Shown: positions 34,346 to 47,725, counted from the first letter of the stretch. The stretch is 64,000 bases of DNA from Dasypus novemcinctus (GCF_030445035.2 NC_080677.1:124001-188000), one strand, 5' to 3'. Made by a program: numbers and translations. The notes: a model not told the origin generated them from the sequence alone.

Positions 34346-37221
34346 GGGTTCTAGTTGCTGCTGTTGTAGCTTGTCTTACATCCAGTGTGCCTTTTGGAGG
34401 AATCTGGTTGGGTGCGTAGCGTGAGGAGCTCAGTATGGGGAGTTCTTTGAGTCAGAAGCCTCCCTGCCTCAGTCTGTGCAAGTCGAAGCTCAGGGGACTT
34501 TTTGGAGTCACCTGTGGCTTGGTTTGGAAAGGTTCCCTGATACCATAGCTTCATCGCTGCCGCTTCCTCCTTTGTGGCTAACAGCACGAGGCAACAGGCA
34601 CACAATCATCAACAATCCTGAGTCCCTCTCAGGTACAGAAGAGGGGGAATTTTCCTCTCTTGGTACAGGGAAACCTGAAACAGAGGAGAAGAAATGCTAT
34701 AGATGATGGTCCTGGAAGCGCCATCTGGAGGCCACTTATGGGGTGGACAGGGGCAACCTTCCTTCTTCGCTGGAGTTGTCAGGGCACAGCTCTTGGAGAA
34801 CCCCAGGCTGGCTCCCCAGACCCATCCATAGACAGCAGAGCGGTCGGGCTGGCGGCTTTCTGTTATTTCATGCCACTTGTCTGGCTGGGAATCTGCCCTT
34901 GATTGATCCAGGTATTAGGGAGTGTTGAACACAAAACAGAAACTGTCAAGTTGATTGGGTTCAATATATACATTCAGCTAGAATCAAAGTCGCCTCTCTG
35001 GAACTGCTGTGCACAGTTCTTATAATTTCAGCTTATATTGGCCCAGCACGTGAGGATTTGCTGAGTACATTGTAGAGAGTGTGTGTGTTTGCACTGCAGA
35101 GCTGTGCTTCCTTTCCTTCCCACTCTCTCAGTTTGTCTGTGTAAGCCTAGACCTTTAGCATTATAATTAAATAATTTCTTGCTAGGAGACTAGGTCTCAT
35201 AGGCTCCAGGAACTATTGGCTGGAGTTTAGATAACATTAGCAGATTAAATGAACATTTGTATTAGTTGAGTTGAAGAGGTGTGAAATTTGGCAGTACGGT
35301 AGTGAAAAGAATGAGAAGCACACCATGGCATGTTTATTGGGATTTTCCTGGGAAGAAGGGTAGCGATAGTATGCAACCAGCCATGGAAAAGTTTCATTGA
35401 AAGGGAAATAGGATCCCTCAAGATTACTTGGAGTTACGGTTTTTCCACACTGGATCCTCCTACTAAGCTGGTCGCAGCCATGGCAGCAGCTAATGCAGGT
35501 GTTAACCTTCTAGTTTGTTCTGACTCACTGTGCCACGAATCTTAGCACCTTGATCTTGAGGTCAGGCTTCCTTTCACTGCAACACAGAATGTAACAGTCC
35601 ACAAGGAGGCGTGGGTAAGAGCGGTCATGTGCCAGGCACTTTGTGTGTATTATTTCCTTTAAACCTCAAGAGAGGAAAATGTCTCTCCATTTTTTGGGTG
35701 AAGAACCTTAGCTCTGAGGTGTTACCTGACCTGACCAAGGTCACCTAGCTCTTCGGGTTCAGCCTGGTGGACTGAGATGCTCATCATACTGTCTTCTGAC
35801 TGTGGCAGCACTACCATTTGTTTAGCTTTTAGTCTTATTTTTAACCAAATCTCGTCTCTTATCAGTCTCTTAAACCAGGACAGTTAGAATCCAAGACTTT
35901 TGGGATTTTCTATGTTGTCAGAGAATATGACACTTTTTCCTTCTAAAATATGTCAAGTGGGGAGGGTAGTGCACAACTCTTTATCCATTCTTCTGGTATT
36001 TTGCTCTTGGAATTGTGTATTTCTTAATCCCTCTAGGGATTTGTCCACAAATGAGAGTAATTGAGATTTTCTCCTTAGTCTGGTGGTTAAGTTTTGGGTC
36101 TGCTGGAAAGATTTAAGTGTTCATGGGACAAAGAAGTCTTAGTATATATTTCAGTTATCTCCCTTTTTTGGGACTGTGTGATGTGGTTGGAAACAATTGG
36201 CTTTTCACTCTTCTCAATCACTCCCCATAATATCATCAAAGCAGGGCCCCAGGTTATTTATCAGGTAGAAGCAGAGCTGGTCTCTTAAGTTTTTTTCCCC
36301 ATAATATAGTACTCTATACTATGTGCAATAATGTTTAAAAGGGTGGCTTTTCTGGATGAGGCCCTTAGGGAAAGTATCCAAAGGTTTGGTCTCTGTTCAG
36401 TGTTTCTGTTGGAAGTGGGCCATAACTAAGGTTGATTATATTCATTAGTTGCCAGCAAATAACAGTAGCTTTGCTCTTTCCATCTGTTATCACTGCTTTC
36501 AGACCATTCTAATTAAGTCTCCCAGTCATCAGTTTTTGAATGAATGATGTTTTATGGCATTTGGAAAATTTGTCATATGGATCTTTTTGGCTATGGCCCC
36601 ATCCATTCATTTCCCAGTCTTCTATGCCCCAAAGTTGCTCCTCAGTGTTTTTAGCAGCTTGGAACTCTTCTGAGAGAGAAAGAGGATGGTTTCATGGTTT
36701 GCTCTCTGCAGGGGCTTTGGGACCCCTGCTTTGTGATTTGCTGATAGTTGGCCAGCCATTCTGAACAGATACAGCTTCCTTAACAAAGAAAGCTCCTCGG
36801 TGGCCTTGTGCTTAATTTTCTGCTCCTGGAGATGCAGTTAAGTGGTGGCATTGGGAGTTGAGGGGTGCTGAAAGGTGTGGTACCTCCTAGCTCCTATGAG
36901 GTTAATTTTGGGGGATGGAGAGAGGATATGGATGCAGTGTGCATTTAATTTTGCTCCAGACTCTGAAATGGGTTGTGGATCATGGTGACACCAGGAATTG
37001 CAATGTCTATACAATGCCAGAGAAACCAACGGACCTTAGGTCAGATTCCAACTTTTTGCCTTCTTTTGTGTTACCACTTGAGGCCTTGGTTTTCTCATTC
37101 ATGAATAGGTGTCCCACCTAACTCCCAGGACTGTTTTGATGTTAAATGAGATTTCATATGGGAACCAACTGCCATTCCACAAATGGCAGCTACTGTTTTC
37201 ACCATTTTACTGAGTTAGAAT
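34346..37221 (+). other. Intron 1 segment with MIR remnants
   Basis: An antisense MIR lies near 35625-35780 ('catgtgccaggcactttgtgtg', 'ctgaccaaggtcacctagctc'). A sense MIR lies near 36955-37200 ('ggtcagattccaactttttgcc', 'ggttttctcattcatgaa'). The remainder appears unique. Confidence 0.5.
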
Positions 37222-38420
37222 GAAAAGATGTTCCACATCACGTCGTTAGAGAAATGCCCTTTATTTATTTATTTATTTTGTCTTTATTTATTTTTTTAAT
37301 GTTACATTCAAAATATATGAGGTCCCCATATACCCCCCACCCCCCTCAGCCCACTCCTCCCCCCATAACAACAACCTCCTCCATCATCATGGGACATTCA
37401 TTGCACTTGGTGAATACATCTCTGAGCACCGCTGCACCTCATGGTCAATGGTCCACACCACAGCCCACACTCTCCCACAGTCTACCCAGTGGGCCATGGG
37501 AGGACATACAATGTTCAGTAATTGTCCCTGCAGCACTACCCAGGACAACTCCAACCCCCAAAAATGCCCCACATCACATCTCTTCCTCCCGCTCCCTACC
37601 CCCAGCAGCCACCATGGCCACTTTCTCCACATCAGTGCCACATTTTCTTCGATTATAGAGAAATGCCCTTTGAAACCACAGTTACACCACTATATACCGT
37701 CTGGAATGGCTAAAGCTAAAAAAGATAATAATAAGTATTGGTGAGGATGTGGAAAAACTGGTGTAGGTGGGAATGTAAAGTGGTACAGGCAGTGCTTTGG
37801 AAAACAGTTTGGCAGTTCCTCAAACAGTTAAACATAGGGTTTTAGGATGACTCGGCATTCCCACTGCTAATTAATACTCAAGATCTGAAAACATACGTCC
37901 CACAGTACTTGAGAGTGTTCATAGCAGCATTATTTCTAATAACCAAAATGTGGAAACAATCCAAACATCCACCAGCTGGTGAGTGGATAAACACAACGTG
38001 GTATGTCCATATAATGGATACTACTCAGCTATGAACAGTGCAGCTGATACTTGAAATAATATGGACAGACAGCTATAAATAGTACTGCTGATACTTGTAA
38101 TAATACGGAGAAAGAGAGTCTAGACATGAAGGACTGTAAACTGTATGATTGCATTTACTTGAACTGTGTAGGAAGGCAAGGCTGTCGAGATAGAAAGCAG
38201 ATCATGGTGGTCAGGGGCTGGGGTGGGCGCAGGATGGACTGCAGAGGGAGCGGAGAAGCTGGTGGGCTGACTCAGGTGTTCTAAACCTGGCTTGTGGAGA
38301 TGGTTAAACATCTGTATACATTCCCTAAAACTGCCACACTGTACCTTGAAAAAGGATAGCTTCTGTGGCACATAAAGTAAACCACCATAAATTGTGCTAG
38401 GATTTGGATCGCATGAGTTC
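37222..38420 (+). repeat. L1M-type 3' sequence, sense, split by a younger L1
   Basis: Starting at 'atgaaaagatgttccacatc' and resuming at 37672 ('gaaaccacagttacacc'), this follows the sense L1M 3' region ('ggtgaggatgtggaaaaactgg', 'gttcatagcagcattatttc', 'gtggtatgtccatataatgg'). The younger antisense L1 end at 37263-37655 interrupts it. A diverged 44-base tandem duplication lies at 38027-38114. Confidence 0.8.
37263..37655 (-). mobile_element. 5'-truncated L1 3' end, antisense, nested insertion
   Basis: The left end is the T-rich complement of an A-tail. The body matches the copy at 16948-17514. The perfect 16-base duplication tagagaaatgcccttt lies at 37247-37262 and 37656-37671, so the insertion split an older sense L1M. 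The 84-codon minus frame inside it is 3' UTR read by chance. Confidence 0.92.
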
Positions 38421-41079
38421 ATAAACGTGCTGTACTTTGATGATTGTGATCCACAGACACAGAGGACATGGTTTCAGAACTCTTAAGTTCACCTGGACGT
38501 GAGGAGGCGCTCCTGAGCACCTGAATGCTTTTGGGGTCTTTCAGCGGATCCCATCCTTTGCACTACCCTAGAACTCTTAAGTTCCCCTTGCCTCTTGCCA
38601 CAACAGCTCCTCATTAATGTTAATGGAATTTAAGGCTCAGGTAGGGAGATATTTTTAAGGTAATTCCAATTAAGTCAAACCATCCAAAAATAACTCTGTG
38701 AATGTAGGCTTATGTTCTTCCATTCTTTTTCCTATGAATATACATTTATTTTTACATAGTTGAAATTAAATATATTTAATGTTTTAAATTGATTAGATAA
38801 AAATGAATATTTTCCATGATTTAGTTGCTCACTGTATGAATATTTGGTTAGTACACATTTTCTTGTCTTGTATATTATTTTTTCACAAACTTTGCTTACC
38901 TGTTAGTTTTTATTGAATTCCTATGTGGATAATGTTACTTTTTAAAACCAGTTGTATTTCCTTACTTTAACTATCTCTTCATACCCACTCTTTATCTATT
39001 GGTCACTAAGTGGTCTGCTTTTTAAATTAAAATCTAAAAACAATGTAATATGGGCTCCATACAAAAAACTTGGAAACTGACCATCAAAATATACAATGAA
39101 AAAAATTCACCTCTAATACCACCAAAAATATATTTTTTGTTAGTATTTGGTATTTGTTTTTCCAATAGCATTAGGTGATAACGTCTTTTCTTCCATGCCC
39201 TGATCAAGAGTGAATACAAATTTTTTTAAAGTACTTATGTAATGATAGATAAAATCCATAATTATTATAATTAGCATTTCTTTGATTTCTAATGAATTTT
39301 AACTTTTAATAACCACAAAATATGTTTTGTAGCCTTTGTTTTTCTTTGAAGGACTCATACTTGGTTTTTCTCATATTGGAATTTTTATCTTTTTCTTACT
39401 GAGTTATATGCACTCTTTTTTTTATTGTTTAAAGATATTAAGCTTATGATACTTGAATACTTTCCTCTGTTGTTTGCCTTTTAACTGTGGTTGTTGACTA
39501 ATTTTTATATTGCGGAGGATATGTGAGGATCTTTACCTGCTTGAGTTAGGGACCCTGAAGAAATCTGCTCCAGTATCCTTCTTTTATTAAAAAAATTAAG
39601 CAAGTAAAGCAAACAAACAAGAGATTTTGTTCAGTGTAAGTTACGAGCATTCCCAGAGTTTTTCCAGGGATATGCAATTGGACTGATTTGTGTCTTGCAA
39701 TTTGCATTTCTCCCAGGACCTTGAGGATTTCAATGGATAATACCATATACGGTGGTTATTTGGCAATATATGAATTGCTGGTGTGGTTTTTCTGTAATAC
39801 AGTTGAGGACCTTTTGTTTCCCTTTTCTTAAGAGTTTTTCTGCTTTCTTCCTGTCCCTGTCTCTAAAATCAAGGTTCCTTGGAGAGGAGGCTTTCCTGAA
39901 AAAAAAGTATCCACAAACCTAGGGATTAAGCAGTTAGCACGTAAGAAATTGATTAAATTCCAGCAAAGGATCACAGGAATTTAAGGCAAGCTCTTTCCTT
40001 GTCTTTCAGAGACCCTGAGAGAATTGCCTGCTTTACCTTCCTGAAATCCTTTCTGACTTGCGTAGGTCTTCAGCTGCCCTTTGTCTCTGTCTGTGGTTCT
40101 GAACAGCAAACCCGCCCTCCTCTATGAGGTTCCTTTTGCTCCAAGTCTACGTGGAGCAGGAAGTATCCACTTAAATTGGGTTGGACTTCAAGCAGCCGGG
40201 AGCACATTGTCATGATGTGTCAAGTTCAGCCTTTGATGAATATGAGGCACAGCAGGGGCCTCTCCCCTTGGAGAAAGAGAGAGTGGTCAGTGGTCCTCCA
40301 GCGGCCTTCCCACCATGTTGGAACAGATTGTGGGTTTCCTTGGCTCGGGACAGAATGACTAAAACTATAGTCGTGATAAATAAAATGAGGGTCCTTACTT
40401 TCCACGTGGCTGTGGGACTACTGCTAGTTTGCTAGTTGGTCTGCTTTTCATTCAAAGTTCCCATTCCACCCTGCACACTGAACAGAAGGAAAGGGTGTGG
40501 AATTCATATGCAATCCACATGGTTTAAATCCCTACACCCTTGCTCTTTACTCCTTGTGTGCCAAAGCCATAGGCTTCTGTTTTCTCAAAGTCACCCATGT
40601 CTACTGTTCTCTTAACTTGGGCTAGAAAAAGTATGTGCCATTTGGTTCTGGAAATGAATACTGTGTCTGCTCATACTCACTCAGTACAGAGAGGTGTGGA
40701 GTACTGGAAGAGGATTACTAGAGGAATTAGCAAGGAGTTGTTATTCTGTGCTTATTTCAGTCCTGGCTAAATATGGGTGACTATATTTAGAGGACTTAAC
40801 TTCATCTGTAGCTATCCTAGTGCTTGAATACTTTCTACCAGAATTCTTCCCTGATTGCCAACTTCTTGCACACCTTTGCAACTTACATCTTAGATGCCCT
40901 TGTTTGAGTGCTCTTCCCGTCTGACAGCAGGCATTGCCTTATAACCCCACATCCTCGGTGTTGCTAATTGTCTAAATTGCATGTTACTGCTATCTGTGCT
41001 GTCTTGAAGAAATGCATGAAATGCTTATATGCACATCATTGCCTCCAGTATACACACGGAAGGAATATATTTTTAAATT
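38421..41079 (+). other. Intron 1, AT-rich segment
   Basis: Strongly AT-rich around 38640-39500, then ordinary. No gene or confidently named repeat. Confidence 0.4.
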
Positions 41080-41400
41080 TTTTAAAAGTGTTAATAAATT
41101 TTTATTAGAGAAGTTGAGAACTTACAAAACAATCATATATGTGTGTGGAATTCCCATGTAACACCCATCCACCAACACACTACATTGGGTGGAACATTTG
41201 TTACAGATTTTGAGATTCTGTCGTTAGACTACCACCACTTACCATGGTCTAAAGCATACATTTGGTATATATTTTTTCCATACCTCCCTCTTTTTAACAT
41301 GGTACATCTTTGGCACTGATGCAAGAATATTACATATTACTGTTAACTATAGTCCATAGGTTACATTAATTGTATTTTCTCACCTGAAAGGACTCTTGCG
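41080..41400 (-). repeat. L1-type 3' fragment, antisense
   Basis: The blocks 'gagaagttgagaacttacaaaacaatcat', 'gaattcccatgtaacaccc' and 'actatagtccataggttacattaattgtatttt' match antisense L1 3' sequence. Confidence 0.65.
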
Positions 41401-43009
41401 TTGTGAGCTCTTCCAAGGCTTTCTGTTTGCCTAGGATCTAGTTAGCACAGAGTCCTAGCTACAGAGCATATCCAACCAGTGACAGAAAGCACCTGATATT
41501 TCCTGAGAAATCTGCTTTAGGTTTTTGTAGATGGTTAATCCTTAAGAAGCAATGGCTGTATCTTTACAAAATGCATAGATATACTTTTAGGTGTAGGCAT
41601 AGGACCTTGAAATTGATTTTTTTTCCTTTTAGTTTATATATATTTTAAACTTTCTGGAGGAAGTGGGGCTTGTTTTTGTTTTTTTTTAAGTGGATTTTGG
41701 AAAACTAAATAATGCGCATGTAAAAGGTATTACATATTCAAAAAATTTGTTTTCAAGAGCTTTGCAAGTATTGCCTCTGCTTAGATGATAGATTATCACA
41801 GGTAAAGGATCCTTGGAAGTCATTTGTTCCAGAGAATTAGGAAAACTTGCTCAAGACACACAGTTAAGCAGAGCTCTTAGCTGGCTGTGTGATTCGTTCA
41901 GATATGCCCCTGACCTGGCTGGGCATTTTGATACATACGCTACAGTAACTTCATAAAGCCACCTTGTAAATTAAGCAGGGAAGACAGCAGTTCCTAGTTT
42001 AGAAATGAGGAAGCTGAGACCAAGACTGACTGCCGTGGCTGGTAAGTGACAGCGTCAGAATTTGAACCCAGTTCTCAAGTTCCCTTTTTTATCCTTCCCT
42101 CTTTGGGTCCCTCTTTGCCTCCCAACTTGGGAGCTTCTTCTAGTGGAACCGTTCAGTGCCTTTTTTCCTATGCTACCTATCCAGAGGGAATCTCTTCACC
42201 TCCTTCTTGGCGCAAGGCCACATCCCGGCAGCATCTGGTCTGCAGGCTGGCTGTGACACCCGACACTCGGCTAGCAATCCTTTACTGAAGAGGGGGCTCG
42301 GCAGTGAGAGCACCTGTAACTTTTTGGTGCTTACTCAGTGGTTTTCATTGTTGGTTCATGAGGCTGGTGACTTTCATCACATTCGGCTATAAAATGGAAT
42401 ACCATGTATTAACTGTAATGGCATGTTGTATATGTGTATTGTTACAATATCAACCTCTCTTAGAAAAACACTGTTAAAAAAACTCTAGCTACCAAAAATA
42501 ATGAAGAGAATTCCTGGATACTGGCCGATTTCAAAAGTGTAAACCAAATGAAACTGCATCTCTGTGCTAGGTAACTCTGTTTAAAAGGCTTTTTCTCTTC
42601 TGTGTTAGGCAATAGGGCTCTAACTTTTTTCTTAAGAGAATCTTTTATAAAGAAACTTTTTGGGGTTGATATTTTTCAAAATATGTTTTGGTAGCTCGGT
42701 GAAACTTGTCAGAGCTTACTGGCAAATAACTGTAGACACAAAGTAACCAACATGCCTAAAACGGATTAATATCTCAGAAAAATGTCAGTAAGAAATTTTG
42801 GGGGAGGTTAGAGGAAGAGTGGGATGAAAATGGCACCCCTAACTCCTGTGCAGCTCCAGGAAGAGGCTGCAGGGGACACTTTCCTGGAAATGTCGTTGTG
42901 AGCACTGGTTTCCCGGGCATCTGCTCTGCCTGGCTGCTGAGAAGTGGTAATGCAGTAATGCCCAGGAGACTTTAGAGAACGTTTTCTGTCTGGGAAGCTT
43001 TTTTTTTTT
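41401..43009 (+). other. Intron 1 segment with a MIR-like remnant
   Basis: An antisense MIR-like stretch lies near 41950-42080 ('tttagaaatgaggaagctgagacc', 'cagaatttgaacccag'). Otherwise nothing is recognised. Confidence 0.4.
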
Positions 43010-43560
43010 TTTTAATCTTTTGGGCTTAATTTTATATTTTGCATATGAAAAACATTTACCTGTTTCAAAGTCAGGCTGTATATAAAGATACTCTCAGAGA
43101 AATCTCATCCTTGTCCCCATCTCTTCCACCCCAACCACCTGTGTTCCTTAGGGTGACCATTTTCGTTAGTTTCACTGTAACCGTCCTGAGTCTTTTTATT
43201 GAAAAAAGCCAAATGTGCCATTTTCCTCCTGTGTAGAAGGCGGCATACTAGGTACACCCTTTTTGCACATTGCTTCTTCATGCTCCTTTTCCTTTTGGCT
43301 GCAGAGGACCCGTGGTGTGGAGGCACGGCTTTATTTAACTGGCCTTCTGTGAATGGGCATTGGCATTGTTTCCAGGATTCTGCCGTTAGAAATAATTCCA
43401 CAATAAATAACCTTATGCAAATGCTGTTTCATGTTTGTGGAGGGAAATCTTCAGTGTTGAAAGAGAAACGCATCAGTACTTTTCCACATATTGCAAAATT
43501 TCCTTCCCACCGGCAGTGTTTGAGAGTGCCTGGGAGAGGTGCCATAGGTAGCTATTCAGT
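43010..43560 (-). repeat. Old L1-type 3' sequence, antisense
   Basis: The order 'catttacctgtttcaaagtc', 'ccccatctcttccacccc', 'ggcggcatactaggtacaccctttttgcacattgcttcttc' and 'ccggcagtgtttgagagtgcc' fits a reverse-complemented old L1 3' region. Confidence 0.6.
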
Positions 43561-43679
43561 GCTTTTGTTTTAACCCTTTGCAACCTTAAAAACACACGTG
43601 TGGTGCCTGGAGCTTGTACCAGAGAGAAGCACCGTGAACCGTGCCTGTGGGTGTGAGCCCATCCCAAATAGGATTTTTG

Positions 43680-43985
43680 ATGCAGCTACTGTCAGCTGAG
43701 GTGTAGCCCAGCGGAATCAGGATGCATCTTAATCCTATTACTGGAGTCCTTTATAAGCAGAATGACATTCAGCCACAGAGAGAAAGTCATGGGGAGAAGC
43801 CGGAAGTCAGCCCTCTGGGTGCATTGCCACGTGACAGGACAGCCAAGGATCACGGATCACCGACAGCCGACCCCAGAGCACCCGTTTTCCGGGAGAAAGC
43901 ATCGCCTTGCTGACGCCTTGATTTGGGACTTCTGGCCTCAGAACCACGAGCCAGTCAGTTCCCATCGCTGAAGCCAACCCGTTGC
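43680..43985 (+). repeat. Unclassified interspersed repeat, copy B
   Basis: The stretch 'atcttaatcctattactggagtcctttataagcag', then 'gcattgccacgtgacaggacagccaaggatcacgg', then 'ctgacgccttgatttgggacttctggcctcagaaccacgag' is the plus-strand counterpart of copy A at 8580-8900. It resembles a mammal-wide LTR-like repeat that I cannot name. Confidence 0.55.
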
Positions 43986-45494
43986 CTGGTACTTGTTTTA
44001 GCAGCTGGGAAGCTAAAACGACATGCGTGTATGGCATCTCTACCTTCACAGCACATCTGTATGATCATTATTTCCGCCGGGGGTGGAGTGGGAGGTGAGC
44101 GTGCAGAAAGCCAAGCCTGGGGAGCTTGCCTTTCCCCAGATCCCTGGGCTTGGGACGGCAGAGCCGCGAGCAGGTGCAGAGCCTTCCCGTCGCGCTCTGG
44201 CTCTCCTGCCGCCACCACGTAGTCTTAGAACGGTGCAGGGCGAGCACAGTGCTTCCTCGAGGTGGTGGCGATCAGTCCGGGAGCAAAAGCCAATGTGAGT
44301 TTTAATTTTGCAGCCACAAAGAAATGTGTGACTCAAAGCAAGATGCAGATTTTAAGCCCATGAAATGGTGTTCATAATAGTCACGTACCCCAGAGATGAT
44401 GGGAATTCAAAAGTGTGAATGTACTTTGGCCGTTTGGAAGAGAAAAAAAAATCCATTTGAAAATGCAGTACTTCAGTGCTCTTCTCATCATTACCTTAGG
44501 AGTTGGAACGTGTGGTTGCAGGGGAGGCAGCACACCCCTCAGATGAGGGAGCTCTTTAAGTCAAGGGGAAGGGGGCTATGGGAGCAGGACAAGCGTGCTC
44601 TCCCCCAGCACCGCTGTTGCCTCACTGCCTTTTGCTCCTTGGTTGTGGGAAGTTGAGGTATCTGTGGGAGTGGCCAGGGCGGCAGGAGGGACAGAGGGAC
44701 AAAGGTTTTTCAGGCTGATGACCACTGTCAGTGGCTTTGGTGCCAGCTGGCATCAGGAAAGCCGTTTCTTGATTGTTTGCCGCTTGAATGTCAAATTCCA
44801 AGAAAGTTTACCTATCTCTTGCAGTAATCGAGAATAAGGGAAGAAACCGTTAAAATACCAAGAAGGAATAGCCAGGTTCTCAGTTTGTAACAGCAGTCTC
44901 TGGTGAAATGAATTTGTAATTTGTGGCAGAGACCTGAAACTGCTCTTCCTTGCTAAAATAAATTGATTTCTTTGGCTGTCTGAACTTCATTTCTTGAACT
45001 GGACAGGAGCTAGCCTAGTCTAAATTAAACTCACTTTCCATGAATAAAACCGGGTCACACGGGGCCGGCTGAGTGTGTGAGTCTTAGGCCCATTCAGCAC
45101 ACACCTGCACCTAGTGTTGCCCTCGCCCCCCGGCTGGCCCGTGGGTGCTCAGCGTGCGTTAGCCTTCGGGTCGGTCGCTCGACTTGGTAAGGACCGTCAG
45201 GCGGACCTGCCGGCGTAGCGCAGTGGTGGGTGGGGAAGGGAGGCGTCAGCGCACACCTGCGGGATCCCAGGGAAGGAGGGCCCTGGCTCGGCGCTGAGCC
45301 AGCTGCCTCCCGCCTGGCCTGCCTCTGGCCAGCTGCGGCCCTGGGCCCCTTCCTAGTTTTCCTGTGCAGGAGCCGGGCACCGTAGTATTTCAGAGGTTTT
45401 ATTTGCATGTAGAAGCCAATGAAGTAGATCATGGAGGCAGGAAACTGAATTTTTAGAAAAAGGACTGAGTGCCATCATTTAAAATTTTATTTCT
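43986..45494 (+). other. Intron 1 segment with CpG-rich parts
   Basis: CpG-rich near 44070-44290 and densely so at about 45117-45310, where I count roughly 20 CpGs. No exon is supported. Confidence 0.45.
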
Positions 45495-45889
45495 GGGAAG
45501 CGGATGTGGCTCAATTGATGGAGCGTCCGCCTAGCATATGCGAGATCCAGGGTTCAAACCCAGGGCCTCTTGGCCTGTGCGGTGAGCTGGCCCACACACA
45601 GTGCTGATGCGTGCAAGGAGTGCCGTGCCACGCAGGGATGGCCCCTGTGTAGGGATGCCCCATGTGCAAGGAGTGCACCCCTTGAGAAAAACGCAGGCTG
45701 CCCAGGAGTGGGGCCGCACACGTGGAGAGCTGATGCAGCAAGATGATGCAATAAAGAAGAGACACAGATTCCTGGTGCCACTGAGAATGCAAGCCACTGA
45801 GAATGCAAGCAGAAGAACACACGGTGAATGGACACAAGACAGCAGACAGTGGTGGTGGGGGAAGGGGAGAGGAATAAAATAAATCTTAA
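45495..45889 (+). mobile_element. DAS-type tRNA-derived SINE, sense
   Basis: The head starts 'gggaagcggatgtggctcaattgatgg' with an A-box (tggctcaattgatgg) and a B-box (ggttcaaaccc), the reverse of the other copies' layout, and it ends in an A-rich tail. A 16-base tandem duplication, gccactgagaatgcaa, at 45777-45808 is private to this copy. The flanking duplication is weak. Confidence 0.9.
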
Positions 45890-45939
45890 AAATTTTTTCT
45901 TTTTTAGGCTTTTTTTGTTGTTAAATTTCTTTTTAGAAA

Positions 45940-46163
45940 TTTTTTTTTTTTAGGTACAGGGGAATGAGGAATGAACCCAGGACCACATATGTGGGAAGCT
46001 GGTGCTCAACCACTCACCAAGACATATCAGCTTCCCTGACTTGGCTATTTTGTTTGTTTTCTTTGTTGTTTGTTTTTGTTTTCTCAGGAGGCACTGGGAA
46101 CCAGACCTGGGACCTCCTGTGTGGGAGGCGGGCCCTCAACTGCTTGAGTCACATCTGCTCCCT
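45940..46163 (-). mobile_element. Dimeric tRNA-SINE, antisense
   Basis: Two same-facing tRNA-like heads ('ggaatgaacccaggaccacatatgtggg' near 45970, 'ggcactgggaaccagacctgggacctcctgtgtggg' near 46090) lie behind a T-rich left end. The architecture matches the dimer at 24774-25125. Just after it comes antisense L1 sequence. Confidence 0.65.
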
Positions 46164-47725
46164 AAACTTTTTTTTAAAATAGAGCAGTTGTAGGTTTACA
46201 GAAAAATCACACAGAAATTATACTGCTCCCATACATCTGCCTCTTGCACACAACAGTTTCCCTATTATTAGTGTGGTACCTTTGTTACAATTGATGAAAC
46301 ATTATTATTATAATTGTACCATTTGCTATAGCCCATTGTTTACCTTTGGATTCCCTCTGTGCTGTAAAGTTCTGTGGTTTGTTTTTGTTTTCATGGTAAC
46401 TTATTACCATGTAAAATTTCCCATTTTATCCACTGGTGTTGACTCCTCACTGAGCTGTGCCTCCGTCAGCATCGTCCTTGGCCGGCCAAGGTTTCCATCG
46501 CCCCTTCTGCTAAATCAGAGGCCTTTACAAGCGGGTTGGCGTAAACAGTGGGCGTTTCCTGCTCGCGGCTGCGAGGTTAGGCGAGACCCGGCATCGAGGG
46601 GCTGCCAGTGGCTTCTTCCCCGGGCTGTGCTGCTCTGGGGCTGGCTGCCCGACATCCCTGGGTCTTCGGCTTTTCTGTCACAAAGCAGTGCATGTGGCGG
46701 CATCTCCTTTTTCCTCCCCGTTCCGCTCACTTCCAGTTTCTTGCCTTTTCCTGGTTCCCTTTGCTTGTAAGGTCAGCCCATCCCCGTTCAATTTGGGTGA
46801 CCTTAACTAACAGCATCTTCAAAGGCCCTGTTGACAAATAGGCTCACATCAGTTTGGAAACTGAATGTGCCTTTTCCAGTTTCCAACCTGGCAACTGAAC
46901 AACTCCAGCAGAAACTCTGTGCAGTTCAGCACTAACTCCCTGTTCCCCACCCCACTGTGATCCCTGGAAACCTGTATTCTAGATTCTGAATTTGTGAATT
47001 TTCATATTTTGCTTATTTCCTCTAGGTGAGATAGTAAAATATGGGTGCTTTTGTGCCTGGCTTCTTTCACGCAGCAGGACGTCTCCAGCGTTCGTTCATG
47101 TTGTGGCATGCGCGAGACCCTCCCGGCTGACGAATCAGCCGCTGTATGTATGGACCACACTTGTTTATCCATTCACCTGTTGATGGACGCCAGGGTTGCG
47201 TCCACCTTTTAGCAGTTGTGAATAATGCTGCTCTGAACATCGGCGTGCAAATATCTGTTCTAGTCACTGCTTTCAATTCTATTGGGTATATAGCTGGAAG
47301 TGAAATTGCTGGGACATACGGCAATTCTGTCCTTAGCTTTCTGAGGAATTGTTAAACTGTTTTCCACAGTGGGTACACCATTTTACATTCCTGCCAATGA
47401 TGTGCAAGGGTTCCCATTTCTTCATATCCTCTCCCTTACTTGTTATTTTGTTTCCTTTTTTTCTTTTCTTTTTCTTGGCCCCTGGTCATGTGCAGGCAGG
47501 CTGGCAGGTCTTCCTCAACGGATTCACTTGAGCCTCCATTTAGGCTTGCTTGCTTTTTATTGATGGTTTCTTCTCCTTTTAAAAGTGGCCAGTCTAGAGT
47601 GTGTGAAATGGTATCATTGTGGTCTTGATTTGCATTTCCCTGATGATTAATGATGTTGAGCATCTTTTCATATGTTTATTGGCCATTTGTATTCTTTGAA
47701 GAAATATCTATTCAAGCTTTTTCTA
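46164..47725 (-). repeat. L1M-type sequence, antisense, at least two pieces
   Basis: Positions 46180-46440 ('gcagttgtaggtttacagaaaaatcac', 'tagtgtggtacctttgttacaattgatg') and 46930-47725 ('gcagttgtgaataatgctgctctgaacatcgg', 'gtcttgatttgcatttccctgatg') are reverse-complemented L1M 3' sequence. The part between is GC-richer and unassigned. Confidence 0.75.
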
